The notes under the pieces were generated by a model that saw nothing but the letters and a program-made list of their open reading frames with translations, was not told the DNA's origin and searched no databases. Positions 16,971 through 25,715 of a DNA stretch of 64,000 nucleotides are shown piece by piece. The stretch comes from UBA721 sp002705165 (GTDB lineage Bacteria > Planctomycetota > Planctomycetia > Pirellulales > Pirellulaceae): the NCBI GenBank assembly GCA_045565995.1, contig JBJLEF010000001.1:1674001-1738000 (forward strand). Reading direction: 5' to 3'. The first letter of the stretch is position 1. Every line of letters starts with the position of its first letter. The translations under genes were made by a program, and so were the position numbers.

Positions 16971-18266
16971 CTACGGAGACAATGCTTTGTACACGATGGG
17001 CCGCAAGACATCGCGCAACTGGTGAGAAAAAGGCATGTTTTGACTTAATGCGATAACAATAAGATCATCTTTGGGAGAGATCCAGAAATGGGTACTGGCA
17101 ATTCCATCCCAACCATATTCGCCGACGTGTGCCGTGTCAGAGAACTCGGTAATTTCTGTTACCACGGAAACTCCCAGTCCAAATCCAACACCCTCTTGTT
17201 TCTCCATGATAGAAATTGGATAGGCTGCCGCTGGAAGTTGATTTTGCGTCATTGCCTTGATGGTTTTTCCGGACACAATTCGTTTCCCCTCAAATTTACC
17301 TTTTCCGCGTAACATCTCACAGAATTTCAGATAGTCTTTTGCCGTGGAGATTAAGCCTCCACCACCGGAAAACATTGTTGGTTGGCTTAAGAATTCACCA
17401 ACGATTCTGGGATCCTTTGCTTCAACAATTTGTTCCCCCTCCGAATCATAGACTTTGGCAAAACGCGACTTTGCTGATTCGGGTAACTGAAAGGCGGTCT
17501 CCGTCATAGTCAGCGGGACGAAAATCTCTTGGTGCAAGAAATCGGGAAAAGACATTCCACTCACTTTCTCTACCAAGAATCCAAGCACGTCAGTTGAAAC
17601 GCCATACGTAAACTTCTGACCAGGTTGAGAAGTAAGAGGGATCGTTTTAAGCTTGTCTACCATCGCTTCCAAATTATCGGAAGTTGCAACTTGTTGTTCT
17701 TCGTACATTTTCCCCACCGGGGAAGTATCCAGAAAATCGTAAGTGAGACCCGAAGTATGGCGAAGTAGATCTCTTATCGTTATTTCTCTGGCCATGTCTT
17801 CAAGGATGAAGTTGTCATTTCCGTCGCTGCCGGCATAGACGTTTAGATTTTTGAACGCGGGAATATATTGACTGACAGGATCATCCAAATTAAGCAGATT
17901 ACGTTCTTCCAGAATGAGTACAGCAATACTCGTGATGGGTTTTGTCATTGAGTAGATGCGAAAGGCTGTTTCCGTCTGCATCGACTTATCATTGGCGATA
18001 TCTGCCCATCCAAAACAGCCAGTGAAGATAATTTGACCCTTCCGCGCTACTAAGACGACGGCCCCGGCTAATTTTTGTTTTTCAATTAGCTCTTGGACAG
18101 CAGGGCCGATCTTCTCGAGTTTATTGGAGGATACCCCGACTTGTTTTGCATTCGTAATGCTGACATCGTATGGAGCCTGAGCATGTCCAGACTGGCAGGT
18201 GCCCATCAAAAACAAAGTAACGAGCATGATAATCGAGCTTTTTTGGAAGGGCGATGCTGAGGACAT
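16971..18266 (-). CDS. Secreted beta-lactamase-fold serine hydrolase (class C-like)
   Basis: A 431-residue protein with a signal peptide (to about residue 29, TCQSGHAQA). The serine hydrolase nucleophile motif SMTK is at 106-109 (FRIYSMTKPITSIAVL), with the tyrosine motif in KFTYGVSTDVLGF and a C-terminal HVGEYGWDG segment where class C enzymes have KTG-type residues. These are usually esterases or peptidases rather than true beta-lactamases. Typical length for the family. It is upstream of the FabZ-like gene on the same strand with a 74-nt gap. Confidence 0.9.
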   Translation of the reverse strand: MSSASPFQKSSIIMLVTLFLMGTCQSGHAQAPYDVSITNAKQVGVSSNKLEKIGPAVQELIEKQKLAGAVVLVARKGQIIFTGCFGWADIANDKSMQTETAFRIYSMTKPITSIAVLILEERNLLNLDDPVSQYIPAFKNLNVYAGSDGNDNFILEDMAREITIRDLLRHTSGLTYDFLDTSPVGKMYEEQQVATSDNLEAMVDKLKTIPLTSQPGQKFTYGVSTDVLGFLVEKVSGMSFPDFLHQEIFVPLTMTETAFQLPESAKSRFAKVYDSEGEQIVEAKDPRIVGEFLSQPTMFSGGGGLISTAKDYLKFCEMLRGKGKFEGKRIVSGKTIKAMTQNQLPAAAYPISIMEKQEGVGFGLGVSVVTEITEFSDTAHVGEYGWDGIASTHFWISPKDDLIVIALSQNMPFSHQLRDVLRPIVYKALSP

Positions 18267-18481
18267 TCCATTACTCCTTTTACGATTTATTTAGTTATTA
18301 AATAGGTTGCCGTTGATAGCTGGACGGTTCAATAGTTGTGTTTAATTGTGACTTTAGTTTGTGGTGTTGAGAAGTCGTCCTTTAGTTTATTTGCGTGAAC
18401 CTTAAGGGCGACAAAGTTATTTCTGACCTGAACTTGTCATTAAGTTTAGGTGCGAAAAGAACGTTAGTGGGAGAATTATCT

Positions 18482-19621
18482 ATGACTTACGCGCGATCCC
18501 GCCTGATTTTAGGGATGTCGACTGTCGGGACCGTTGTGTTGGCCTGTCTAGCCGTGTTGGGCTTCGAAATTTATAGAAACTTTGAAGCAGTGATACTAGA
18601 AAGCGCGATGGATCAGGTGATTGCTTTAGCCCTAATTCTTGCTGGATTATTTGGAATACTTTTGCCGTTTGATATTTTAGGTGGCTTCCTTCTTCCGACT
18701 AGATTCTCGAAGTCTAAAACAACATTTCAAAAGTGGTTTGTTTCTTACCTTTGGGGAGTCACAGGTCAGTTTTTCTCCTACATAATACTCGGTGTTCTGG
18801 TTATTAACTTAGCTGGTTTTCAACCCCTCATAGCGACCCTCGGTTTCGCGGTGCTGAGTGTCTTCGTTTTACTAATTCGAAACACTTTGATTAGTTGCAG
18901 ATTAAAGCCCTCCAGGAAAGCCGATGCTAGCCTCGGAAAGGCCGAAGAATTAGCAAGATCCTGGCTGCCGATTTCAAATCAGATTTACGTAGTCAATCGA
19001 GAGGACATTGGATACACAGGTGGCATTATTGGTTTTGGACGGCGATCCAAGATTCTAATACCGCGAAGGTGGCTTTCTTTTGGTGTTGATGTTCTTGCCA
19101 CCATTATCGCGAGAAGAGAAATTGCTATTTCCTCATTTTCTCATACGATTGGATTGATTCTGGCCCTTGCTTGTAATACCAGCGGATTTATTTGCGTTAA
19201 TCTGCTGTGTTCGTCCCCTGTAGGCTCGCTGGCCTGGTTAATTGAGTTTATTTCTTGGTTTAACTTGTGGACATTTTTTAGCCTGTTAATTCTGCCCACG
19301 TTTAGTCGCGCTGCTTCGTCTTGGGTTGACCATCGGCTCGTTTCACTCAAGGTCCCGAAGGCGTTGGTGATTCATGCTGCCGAGACGATGAATGTGCTGC
19401 AGGATAATGAGCGTTCCAGAAGTATGCTCATTGAAACTATTTTCCATCCAATTCCCAGCGTTGAACGGCGTTCACGGGAGCGACCTTTAGTTCCGATTAA
19501 AACTTGGCAAGTTGCAAGAACCAGTTTATTTGTTTCTTGGGCGGGGTTAAGTTTGTTGGCTCGCGCCGTTCATTGTAACGTCGGCCGTCCGGACCTTTGG
19601 TTATTACTCCCAAGTGATTAA
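18482..19621 (+). CDS. Degenerate M48-like integral membrane protein
   Basis: The start at ATG 18482 (MTYARSRLIL) is preferred because GGGAGA lies 7 nt upstream; an ORF from 18395 adds 29 residues. About 379 residues with roughly seven hydrophobic spans. The central segment VNREDIGYTGGIIGFGRRSKILIPRRWLS, followed by ATIIARREIAISS, aligns in layout with M48 metallopeptidases (FTGG...R.IVLP..L...HExxH). Here the zinc motif is IARREIA, so no HExxH is present. It belongs to a planctomycete-type group of presumably non-catalytic M48 relatives. Cell role unknown. The next gene starts 67 nt downstream. Confidence 0.6.
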   Translation: MTYARSRLILGMSTVGTVVLACLAVLGFEIYRNFEAVILESAMDQVIALALILAGLFGILLPFDILGGFLLPTRFSKSKTTFQKWFVSYLWGVTGQFFSYIILGVLVINLAGFQPLIATLGFAVLSVFVLLIRNTLISCRLKPSRKADASLGKAEELARSWLPISNQIYVVNREDIGYTGGIIGFGRRSKILIPRRWLSFGVDVLATIIARREIAISSFSHTIGLILALACNTSGFICVNLLCSSPVGSLAWLIEFISWFNLWTFFSLLILPTFSRAASSWVDHRLVSLKVPKALVIHAAETMNVLQDNERSRSMLIETIFHPIPSVERRSRERPLVPIKTWQVARTSLFVSWAGLSLLARAVHCNVGRPDLWLLLPSD

Positions 19622-19688
19622 TCACCTGGGCTGAGCCGCAAGATGGCAGGCTTATGTAAGCTAGCAGATATGATGAAGGGAGAAAGAT

Positions 19689-20444
19689 TTGCCAGAAGGT
19701 CACAAAATACATCGATTAGCGAAAGACTTGAATCAAAGATTTAAATCGACTCGGATTGATGCCGAATCCCCCCAGGGCAGATTTTCAAAAGGTGCCACGC
19801 TGATTAATAGCTCAGTAGTGACATCCGCTCAGGCTTGGGGGAAGCATTTGACAATTCAAACGTCAAAGGACTTGTTCGTTCATATTCATCTGGGTTTGTA
19901 CGGCCGATTTAAGTTTTCTTCGGCACCTGGCGCTGAGGCTGGGGAAACCGTTCGTTTACGTTTGAGGAATAATCACAGCGTATTCGATCTTACAGGACCA
20001 AGTTGCTGTGAATTGCTCGGATTAAAGGAACTTCAGGAGCTTCATGAACGGCTTGGCCCTGATCCGATCCGTCCGTCTGCAAGCTATGAGGAAGTCTGGA
20101 GAACAATTCGGAATAGTAAAGTACCAATTGGAAAGATCCTGCTGGAGCAACGTAAAATTTCTGGTGTTGGAAATATTTATCGAGCAGAAGCTTTATTTGC
20201 CACTCAGATCAATCCGAACCGGCAGGCTAAAGATCTAGAAGAGTTAGAGTTTGAACGACTTTGGGATTGGCTCGTTACTTACATGCGATTGGGAGTATCT
20301 AGTAATCGGATTATAACCAATGCTGAGTTGACCAAAGAAATGATGGTTTACGGTCAAGAAAAATGCCCCCGCTGCCAACGGAGGATTGAAAAGTGGGACT
20401 TGGGAGGTCGGAAAATGTTCGCCTGCCCAAACTGTCAAAAATGA
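19689..20444 (+). CDS. Fpg/Nei-family DNA glycosylase (endonuclease VIII-like)
   Basis: A 251-residue base-excision repair enzyme that removes oxidised bases and cleaves the strand by lyase action. The start is TTG 19689 with AAGGGAGA upstream; the next residues are PEGHKIHRLA, giving the invariant catalytic Pro2-Glu3 after Met removal. The helix-two-turn-helix segment is visible (GKILLEQRKISGVGNIYRAEALF). A C-terminal zinc finger CPRC...CPNC spans about residues 223-249. MPEGHxxHRLA is more like actinobacterial Nei than Fpg. Together with the photolyase this adds to a DNA-repair complement in the region. Confidence 0.93.
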   Translation: MPEGHKIHRLAKDLNQRFKSTRIDAESPQGRFSKGATLINSSVVTSAQAWGKHLTIQTSKDLFVHIHLGLYGRFKFSSAPGAEAGETVRLRLRNNHSVFDLTGPSCCELLGLKELQELHERLGPDPIRPSASYEEVWRTIRNSKVPIGKILLEQRKISGVGNIYRAEALFATQINPNRQAKDLEELEFERLWDWLVTYMRLGVSSNRIITNAELTKEMMVYGQEKCPRCQRRIEKWDLGGRKMFACPNCQK

Positions 20445-20450
20445 GCTTGG

Positions 20451-20828
20451 TCAGTTCGTGAGGCTGATTGTCAGGATCACTGAGCAGAGTAAGAAAATAG
20501 TCCCAGCAGGAATTGCCTTCGTAAGGCTGTCTTGACGTATTCTTAAATGACAAATCAATGCGGTCAGCATCATACCAGCCATACACAGCGTGCTGGGGAA
20601 TAAGAGCGTCGGGTTCCAGATCGCTGCTATCATTAGGATCGCAGTAAGAACTTTCAATGGCCCAACGGTGTAATAAACCCAGTCAGGGAACCCGTAGGCT
20701 CGGAATTCTTCAAGCAGAGTCTTGGCGGTAGCACCTCTATAGCTGGTAGCCTTATCTCTTCTGAAAAGCCAAACATTGAGAATCGATAAAGATACGGTTA
20801 GTTGAATGATGGTTGCTGTTGTTAACAT
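20451..20828 (-). CDS. DoxX-like membrane protein
   Basis: A 125-residue four-span membrane protein. The motif YGFPDWVYYTVGPLKVLTAILMIAAIW is typical of the DoxX_2 family, small inner-membrane proteins with possible roles in redox or stress. GGGGGAG lies 5 nt upstream of the ATG. It is the last gene of a three-gene minus-strand cluster with two very small membrane proteins, and it converges on the Nei-type gene with 6 nt between stops. Confidence 0.78.
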   Translation of the reverse strand: MLTTATIIQLTVSLSILNVWLFRRDKATSYRGATAKTLLEEFRAYGFPDWVYYTVGPLKVLTAILMIAAIWNPTLLFPSTLCMAGMMLTALICHLRIRQDSLTKAIPAGTIFLLCSVILTISLTN

Positions 20829-20874
20829 TTTTACTCCCCCGGAACTATAAAATTTGAGCTGCGGAACCTGTTAT

Positions 20875-20991
20875 TTAGTTATTGGCTTGCTTGTCCGGAG
20901 CGGTGCTGCGAACAAGCAGGCAAGTTACGCACAAAGAACTGCCTGCCACAATGGTTCCAAAAATTAAAATAACTACGTTGACGAGGTCCAT
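20875..20991 (-). CDS. 38-residue single-span membrane peptide
   Basis: An ORF of 38 codons starting MDLVNVVILIFGTIVAGSSL and ending DKQANN. One hydrophobic helix (about residues 3-27) contains two Cys (SLCVTCLLV). AAGGAG lies 7 nt before its ATG and overlaps the 3' end of the upstream 56-residue gene, so the genes appear translationally coupled. It is too short for ordinary gene calling but has good start signals. Function unknown. Confidence 0.55.
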   Translation of the reverse strand: MDLVNVVILIFGTIVAGSSLCVTCLLVRSTAPDKQANN

Positions 20992-20994
20992 CGT

Positions 20995-21165
20995 TCACTC
21001 CTTCGCCGTAGAAAGCATTAAGTTGCCGAGACTTAGAATGGATGGAACCCATACGCCGACGAAAATACCTTCCTCTTTGTGTCCTAAGAACCAGAGGCTC
21101 ACAGATAAAATAAATGACACACCACTACCAAAGAGGTAAACAGATCTAGCTTTTCTTAAATTCAT
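20995..21165 (-). CDS. 56-residue two-span membrane protein
   Basis: An ORF of 56 codons starting MNLRKARSVYLFGSG with AAGGAG 5 nt upstream (TTATAAGGAGCGAGT before the ATG). It has two hydrophobic stretches (about 9-28 and 34-50) around GHKEEG. First gene of a probable three-gene operon with the 38-residue peptide and the DoxX-like protein. No family was recognised. Confidence 0.55.
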   Translation of the reverse strand: MNLRKARSVYLFGSGVSFILSVSLWFLGHKEEGIFVGVWVPSILSLGNLMLSTAKE

Positions 21166-21395
21166 ACTCGCTCCTTATAATTGGGGTTAAGCAGAGTGTT
21201 GAGTGAAAAGAAGAATCGTCAACTCTTTTTAATCACATTTTCACAGGACAGGGATTCATCAGTGTCAGCCCAAAGGGCTTTAATCAGTAGCGAAAGTTCT
21301 GTTTTTTTCGAGAAGTCGGTGCTTGCCGAATCAACCCAAAGTTTTAAAATATGATTGAACAATTAACTTATGAATCGATTTTGAAAGTACGCCGT

Positions 21396-22646
21396 ATGTT
21401 TTCTTCTTTACGTTTCGTAACATCACTTGCTTTGATTTGCTTGGCAATGACTGTCGTTTCTCAAGCTCAGGAAGCAACCCAGCATAAGGTCAAGCTAGGT
21501 GACCCAGGGCTGACATCTGGAATCTCTGGCAAGGGAGTCTTGACCGTTGAAGAGATAAAAAGTTGGTTGGCTGATGAACAAAACCATCTGGTTTTAAGTC
21601 CGTCTTTGCCACTTGGCTTAGCGGTTGGGGAAAAGCAACTTTACATTCCGGAAGACAATCCCATGACTCGTGCGAAAGTTGAGTTGGGACGACAATTGTA
21701 CTTCGATCGGAGATTATCGTCCAACAATACAGTGAGTTGTGCAGATTGTCACCATCCGGAGGATTCCTACGGACGGGGAACACGGTTTGGCGTCGGCATC
21801 AATGGGCAAATGGGAGGGCGTAACTCACCAGTTAGTTTTAATCGCATTCTCTCGAAAGCTCAGTTTTGGGATGGTCGCGCCAGCTCGCTTGAAGAGCAGG
21901 CGATCGGACCTATCGCAAATCCAATTGAGATGGGTAATACGCATTTAAATGCTGTCAAAACGTTGACGGGAATTGAAGGTTACCGTCTGCAGTTTGAAAA
22001 GATTTTCGCAGATGGTACAACCATTCAAAATGTTGGAAAAGCAATCGCGACCTTCGAAAGGACTTTGGTGACCCTGCCTTCTGCCTATGATTTATACGAG
22101 CCGGTTTTAAGCTTGAGAAAGGCATTTGGTGAAGATTTAGATGATCTGGAGGCTCTCGAAGAAGACGACCCAGTTTTGTTTGAAAATTACATGTCCAAGC
22201 TGAAACGAAGTCAGAGTAACCCCATGTCAGAATCTGCCAGTCGAGGGAGAGAGATTTTCTTTACCACCAAAGGACGCTGTTCGGCGTGTCATGTGGGAGC
22301 GAATCTTGCCGACGAGAAATATCATAATCTAGGGGTTGGTATGGAGGCAGAAGAGCCAGATTTAGGTCGGTTTGCGGTGACGAAGCAACCAACCGATCGA
22401 GGTGCCTTTAAAACGCCTACGATTCGCAATGTCACGCTGACTGGTCCGTACATGCACGATGGAAGCATGGAAACCCTTGAAGAAGTGGTTGAATGGTATG
22501 CCAAAGGGGGTTTCCCGAACCCAACTTTAAGCAAAGACGTGAAGAAACTTGATCTGACGGCACAGGACAAAAAAGATTTGGTTGCTTTTATGAAGGCCTG
22601 TACCAGCAAACTTCCCAAAGTTGAACAGGATAGGCTCCCCAAGTAG
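21396..22646 (+). CDS. Di-haem cytochrome c peroxidase-family protein (CcpA/MauG type)
   Basis: About 416 residues from ATG 21396 (MFSSLRFVTSLALICLAMTVVSQA signal peptide); an ORF from 21351 adds 15 residues before the signal. Two haem c motifs are visible: CADCH near residue 115 (after LSSNNTVS) and CSACH near residue 293. Family landmarks are PVSFNRILSKAQFWDGRASSLEEQA, PIEMGN and KTPTIRNVTLTGPYMHDGSMETLEEV. It is periplasmic, acting in peroxide reduction or MauG-like oxidation. The insertion between the haem domains (EDLDDLEALEEDDPVLFENY) is acidic. A strong bidirectional terminator separates it from the convergent mono-haem protein. Confidence 0.93.
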   Translation: MFSSLRFVTSLALICLAMTVVSQAQEATQHKVKLGDPGLTSGISGKGVLTVEEIKSWLADEQNHLVLSPSLPLGLAVGEKQLYIPEDNPMTRAKVELGRQLYFDRRLSSNNTVSCADCHHPEDSYGRGTRFGVGINGQMGGRNSPVSFNRILSKAQFWDGRASSLEEQAIGPIANPIEMGNTHLNAVKTLTGIEGYRLQFEKIFADGTTIQNVGKAIATFERTLVTLPSAYDLYEPVLSLRKAFGEDLDDLEALEEDDPVLFENYMSKLKRSQSNPMSESASRGREIFFTTKGRCSACHVGANLADEKYHNLGVGMEAEEPDLGRFAVTKQPTDRGAFKTPTIRNVTLTGPYMHDGSMETLEEVVEWYAKGGFPNPTLSKDVKKLDLTAQDKKDLVAFMKACTSKLPKVEQDRLPK

Positions 22647-22687
22647 TTCGGGTCTGTTCATTCAGACTGACGACCAACGGGCTAAGA

Positions 22688-22726
22688 AAACAGGTCCTTC
22701 TACCTGGATAGTAGAAGGACCTGTTT
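22688..22726. terminator. Bidirectional intrinsic terminator
   Basis: A 16-bp perfect stem: 22688-22703 (AAACAGGTCCTTCTAC) pairs with 22711-22726 (GTAGAAGGACCTGTTT), with a 7-nt loop. It is A-rich before and T-rich after the stem, as expected for a shared terminator of two convergent genes. Confidence 0.93.
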
Positions 22727-22756
22727 ATTTATGGTCATAATATCGCCAAGTGAAGG

Positions 22757-24073
22757 TTAATGTTTTCGCTTTTCTCCGTCAGATGGCATACGCCCTTTTT
22801 GGGTGTCATTTAACAACTCCGCAAAGTCAATTTGTCTTCTTTCGAGATCATTGAATTTTCTCTCGACCGTTTCATCCAGCGGATCTTCGACTTTGATACC
22901 GGTAAGGAATCCGGAAAGTGCAGCTTGATTACCTAAGGAATCGGGGAGATTGTTTTCTTCCGGAAATGCAATATGGGTGAAAAGAGCATCGGTTTCTGTA
23001 TGATGGCAACCGCTGCATGTGAACAAGGCAAATTGATGACGCTGGTCCGAGGTCACATTGGCTGGTTTCCAGGGAGCGCCAAATGGTGTCGGAGATGAAG
23101 CGCCGAGAATGGAATCCGGCAGACCATCCATGAGTTGAAGGATGGCGCCCAGCGTTTGACGCCCCTGCTTCGTATTGTTGAAGAATTCGAAATCAGGAGT
23201 TCCGGCAACAGGTACTTGAGTTAACTTTGGCTGCCCTTGGTTTATCTTAAATTCACGAAGTTCCCAGGGACGCCCTAAAGCCACTTCATTCGTTCGAACC
23301 TGATTCAAATGGATAGAATTATTATCAGGGCCTATCTTCCGGTCCGTGAAGGCACGGGTGATTTTGGATAATTCATCGCTATACCGTCGACTCTCGATGG
23401 GGTGTTCCTGTAAGCGTTGCCATCTTCCAGCCCACTGATTCAACTCGTGAAGATTAGAGGCAGCAAGATTGTATTCAAAGATAATATAGAAACCACGGCC
23501 AAGAGGCTTGCCTTCCGCATCCAACGCACCAAAGACCAAACGACCTTCGCCAGCAGATCTAACATGGTTGTCATTCACGGACCTTAAATCCATTCGATTC
23601 ACGATGGCTAATAATCTGAAGGGTGCTTTATTCAGATCTAATCTTCCACCTCCACTCGCTTCCCTCCAGGGATTAATGATGAGGTCGTTCATAGCCGATC
23701 GGGCGATGGCAACGCCATGACCGACTGTTTGATCTTCGAGCCATTGGTTGAGCCAGTTTTCCACAAATTTTGATGGTGGGACTTTTCCACTCATCTGGGT
23801 CATCAAATGCTTGAAGGTCCAGTAAGGTGTGGGGCTCTTTGGATCGGTATAGATTGGATGTTCGACCACCTTAAGATCTGTGATCATAAGTACACGTTCA
23901 ATATCGATATCTTTGAATCCTACTTCGTTGAATGAACCAACGGGGGCCAATCTCATTTCAGTGTGAGGTTTTTTAGGAGGCTTGGCTAAACCCGGCAGAA
24001 CGGAAAAGGAGAAAACAAAGAATGCTAAGACCAACATCAAACTTGTTCTAAAATGTAATTGAACCCTTATCAT
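22757..24073 (-). CDS. Secreted protein with single c-type haem motif
   Basis: A 438-residue protein with a signal peptide (to about residue 30, ...LPGLA|KPPKK). One haem c attachment motif, CSGCH in FALFTCSGCHHTETDALF, is at about residue 353. The rest (for example KAPFRLLAIVNRMDLR, GRGFYIIFEYNL, LNQVRTNEVAL) matches a widespread but uncharacterised type of exported protein with a late haem motif; I do not know a function. It converges on the di-haem peroxidase gene, so both may act in periplasmic electron transfer, but they are separately transcribed. Confidence 0.7.
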   Translation of the reverse strand: MIRVQLHFRTSLMLVLAFFVFSFSVLPGLAKPPKKPHTEMRLAPVGSFNEVGFKDIDIERVLMITDLKVVEHPIYTDPKSPTPYWTFKHLMTQMSGKVPPSKFVENWLNQWLEDQTVGHGVAIARSAMNDLIINPWREASGGGRLDLNKAPFRLLAIVNRMDLRSVNDNHVRSAGEGRLVFGALDAEGKPLGRGFYIIFEYNLAASNLHELNQWAGRWQRLQEHPIESRRYSDELSKITRAFTDRKIGPDNNSIHLNQVRTNEVALGRPWELREFKINQGQPKLTQVPVAGTPDFEFFNNTKQGRQTLGAILQLMDGLPDSILGASSPTPFGAPWKPANVTSDQRHQFALFTCSGCHHTETDALFTHIAFPEENNLPDSLGNQAALSGFLTGIKVEDPLDETVERKFNDLERRQIDFAELLNDTQKGRMPSDGEKRKH

Positions 24074-24357
24074 TTCACTTCTCCTTTAGCTTTCAAAAGC
24101 CCTTGATTTAAGATTGTCGAAAATAGCCATCGCTACCCCTCGGGAATGCTCATGACTTAGAAAACTTGTAATGCAAGTGCCGTGCCAAACTTAAAATCAA
24201 GGCAATTCCCCCCACAAATGCATCATAATAATACAAATGGAGCAACCCCCGATGTTTGAAAAGTGTATCGAAACAATACATTCATATGCGGCTTTATAGC
24301 ACTATTCGCCGCCGGATAGGTTTTTTATGTGATTGCAATCAGGAGTAATTGCTTCTG

Positions 24358-24846
24358 TTAGCCGTTCATTTGCCAGATTGAGATGTTTAGAACCATCGCA
24401 AAACTTACCCAGAGAAAGTAGGGGACAAGCAGTAAACCGGCGGCTTTTGACTTCTTTGAAAATGTCACCATCGTCAGTAAGATCGTTAGCCAGAGTAATA
24501 GAATTTCGGCTGCGGCTGCGGCAGGATTATTCCAGCCGAAAAACAAAACTGACCATAGGCTATTCAGGACGAGTTGGATACCAAACCAGACAAATGCACT
24601 TCGAGCATTCTTCATTCCATGCTTGCGCCAAACAAGCCAGGCTGCTATTGCCATGAGAGAAAAAAGAATGGTCCAAACCGGGCCAAATAGCCAATTGGGT
24701 GGAGTCCACGTCGGTTTGGCTAGATCAGCGTACCAATTGGGAATTTGAGGGGTGGTTGTCAAACTGCCAATTGCCGCGGCAGAGAAGCATACCAGGAAGG
24801 AAATAAATAGTCCGGTAGCCGGTTTGAGATTCGAATCACTTTGCAT
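24358..24846 (-). CDS. tspO: TspO/MBR-family membrane protein
   Basis: A 162-residue protein with five membrane spans. The signature WYADLAKPTWTPPNWLFGPVWTILFSLMAIAAWLVW is present in segments around residues 38-72, with FGIQLVLNSLWSVLFFG and the C-terminal YFLWVSFAMVLNISIWQMN. TspO binds porphyrins and is linked to tetrapyrrole or stress control. It lies 37 nt downstream of phnX on the same strand, so it could be at the tail of that operon, but its function suggests independence. The 284-nt gap downstream of the upstream cytochrome gene (24074-24357) holds nothing I can identify. Confidence 0.93.
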   Translation of the reverse strand: MQSDSNLKPATGLFISFLVCFSAAAIGSLTTTPQIPNWYADLAKPTWTPPNWLFGPVWTILFSLMAIAAWLVWRKHGMKNARSAFVWFGIQLVLNSLWSVLFFGWNNPAAAAAEILLLWLTILLTMVTFSKKSKAAGLLLVPYFLWVSFAMVLNISIWQMNG

Positions 24847-24883
24847 TTACCTGACAATCATTACGGTCGCCCGTGTTAGGTAA

Positions 24884-25711
24884 TTATAGTTCATAACGTT
24901 GTGGGAAAGAGCCAGCTTCAATAGCCGTATCAATCCTGCGGAGTGTCTGTTCCATCTGTCGGACAGAATCGATTGCCAGATGAGCACCTGCCGCCTGAAA
25001 CTGCCTGCTAATCTCACTGGTTTGGTTATTTAATTCGTCGGAAGAAAGAGCTTGGATTTCAACTTCGGAGAGCCCTAAAAGGTTTCCAGTTTGTGTGATA
25101 CCAATGCTCCAACACCCGGCATTAACACCTGCTTCTACGCCAAGAATGGTATCATCTACTTTAACGATGCTTTGCATCGGGAACACGTCCAACTGCTTTG
25201 CGGCTTCGAACAGTAAGTAAGGGGCAGGGCGTCCCCTGGGAGCATCCTCTGCACAAAGTGTTATGTCCGGTTCGTAGCCCTGTTCTTTCGCTTTTGCTTT
25301 GACATCGATCATAAGCTCCCTTGTGTAACCGGTTGAAGAACCAATCTTCAGCCCCATGGCTCTACAGGTGTCCGCGGCCTCGGCGGCTCCATCAATTAAC
25401 TGACTGTGGTTTCTCAGAGTTTCCTTCTGGAGCGGCAGGAATTGCTCATACATCTGATCGATGTCCTCGTCTTCGCAATCACGATCGAATTTAGCGAGCC
25501 ACTGACTCTTTACTTCAGGCATCTCTGTGATTGCCGCGATATGTTCTCGTTTGGCCATGCCCATAGGTTCCCGGGCCTGAGCAAATGAGATTTCGATTCC
25601 CTGACGGTGGAAGATTTCGACAAAGACGATGGCAGGTGCCCGGCTACCGTGATCGATCATGGTGCCCGCCCAATCAAAAACGACCGCTTTGATGTGTTTT
25701 AACTGATTCAT
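24884..25711 (-). CDS. phnX: Phosphonoacetaldehyde hydrolase
   Basis: A HAD-superfamily enzyme that cleaves phosphonoacetaldehyde to acetaldehyde and phosphate. The start is ATG 25711 (MNQLKHIKAVVFDWAGT), 4 nt after the upstream stop with AGGTAA upstream; the longer reading from 25750 would overlap the FAD gene. Nucleophile D13 in VFDWAGTMID and the Schiff-base K54 in MGMAKREHI fit the B. cereus enzyme. The cap and phosphate motifs GSSTGYTRE and KVDDTILGVEAG are present. 275 residues, normal length. Last gene of the phosphonate operon. Confidence 0.95.
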   Translation of the reverse strand: MNQLKHIKAVVFDWAGTMIDHGSRAPAIVFVEIFHRQGIEISFAQAREPMGMAKREHIAAITEMPEVKSQWLAKFDRDCEDEDIDQMYEQFLPLQKETLRNHSQLIDGAAEAADTCRAMGLKIGSSTGYTRELMIDVKAKAKEQGYEPDITLCAEDAPRGRPAPYLLFEAAKQLDVFPMQSIVKVDDTILGVEAGVNAGCWSIGITQTGNLLGLSEVEIQALSSDELNNQTSEISRQFQAAGAHLAIDSVRQMEQTLRRIDTAIEAGSFPQRYEL

Positions 25712-25715
25712 ATGA

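Noticed and set aside
20882..21139. 85-codon plus-strand frame
   Set aside because: It is antisense to two small minus-strand ORFs that have strong Shine-Dalgarno sites and membrane-helix patterns.
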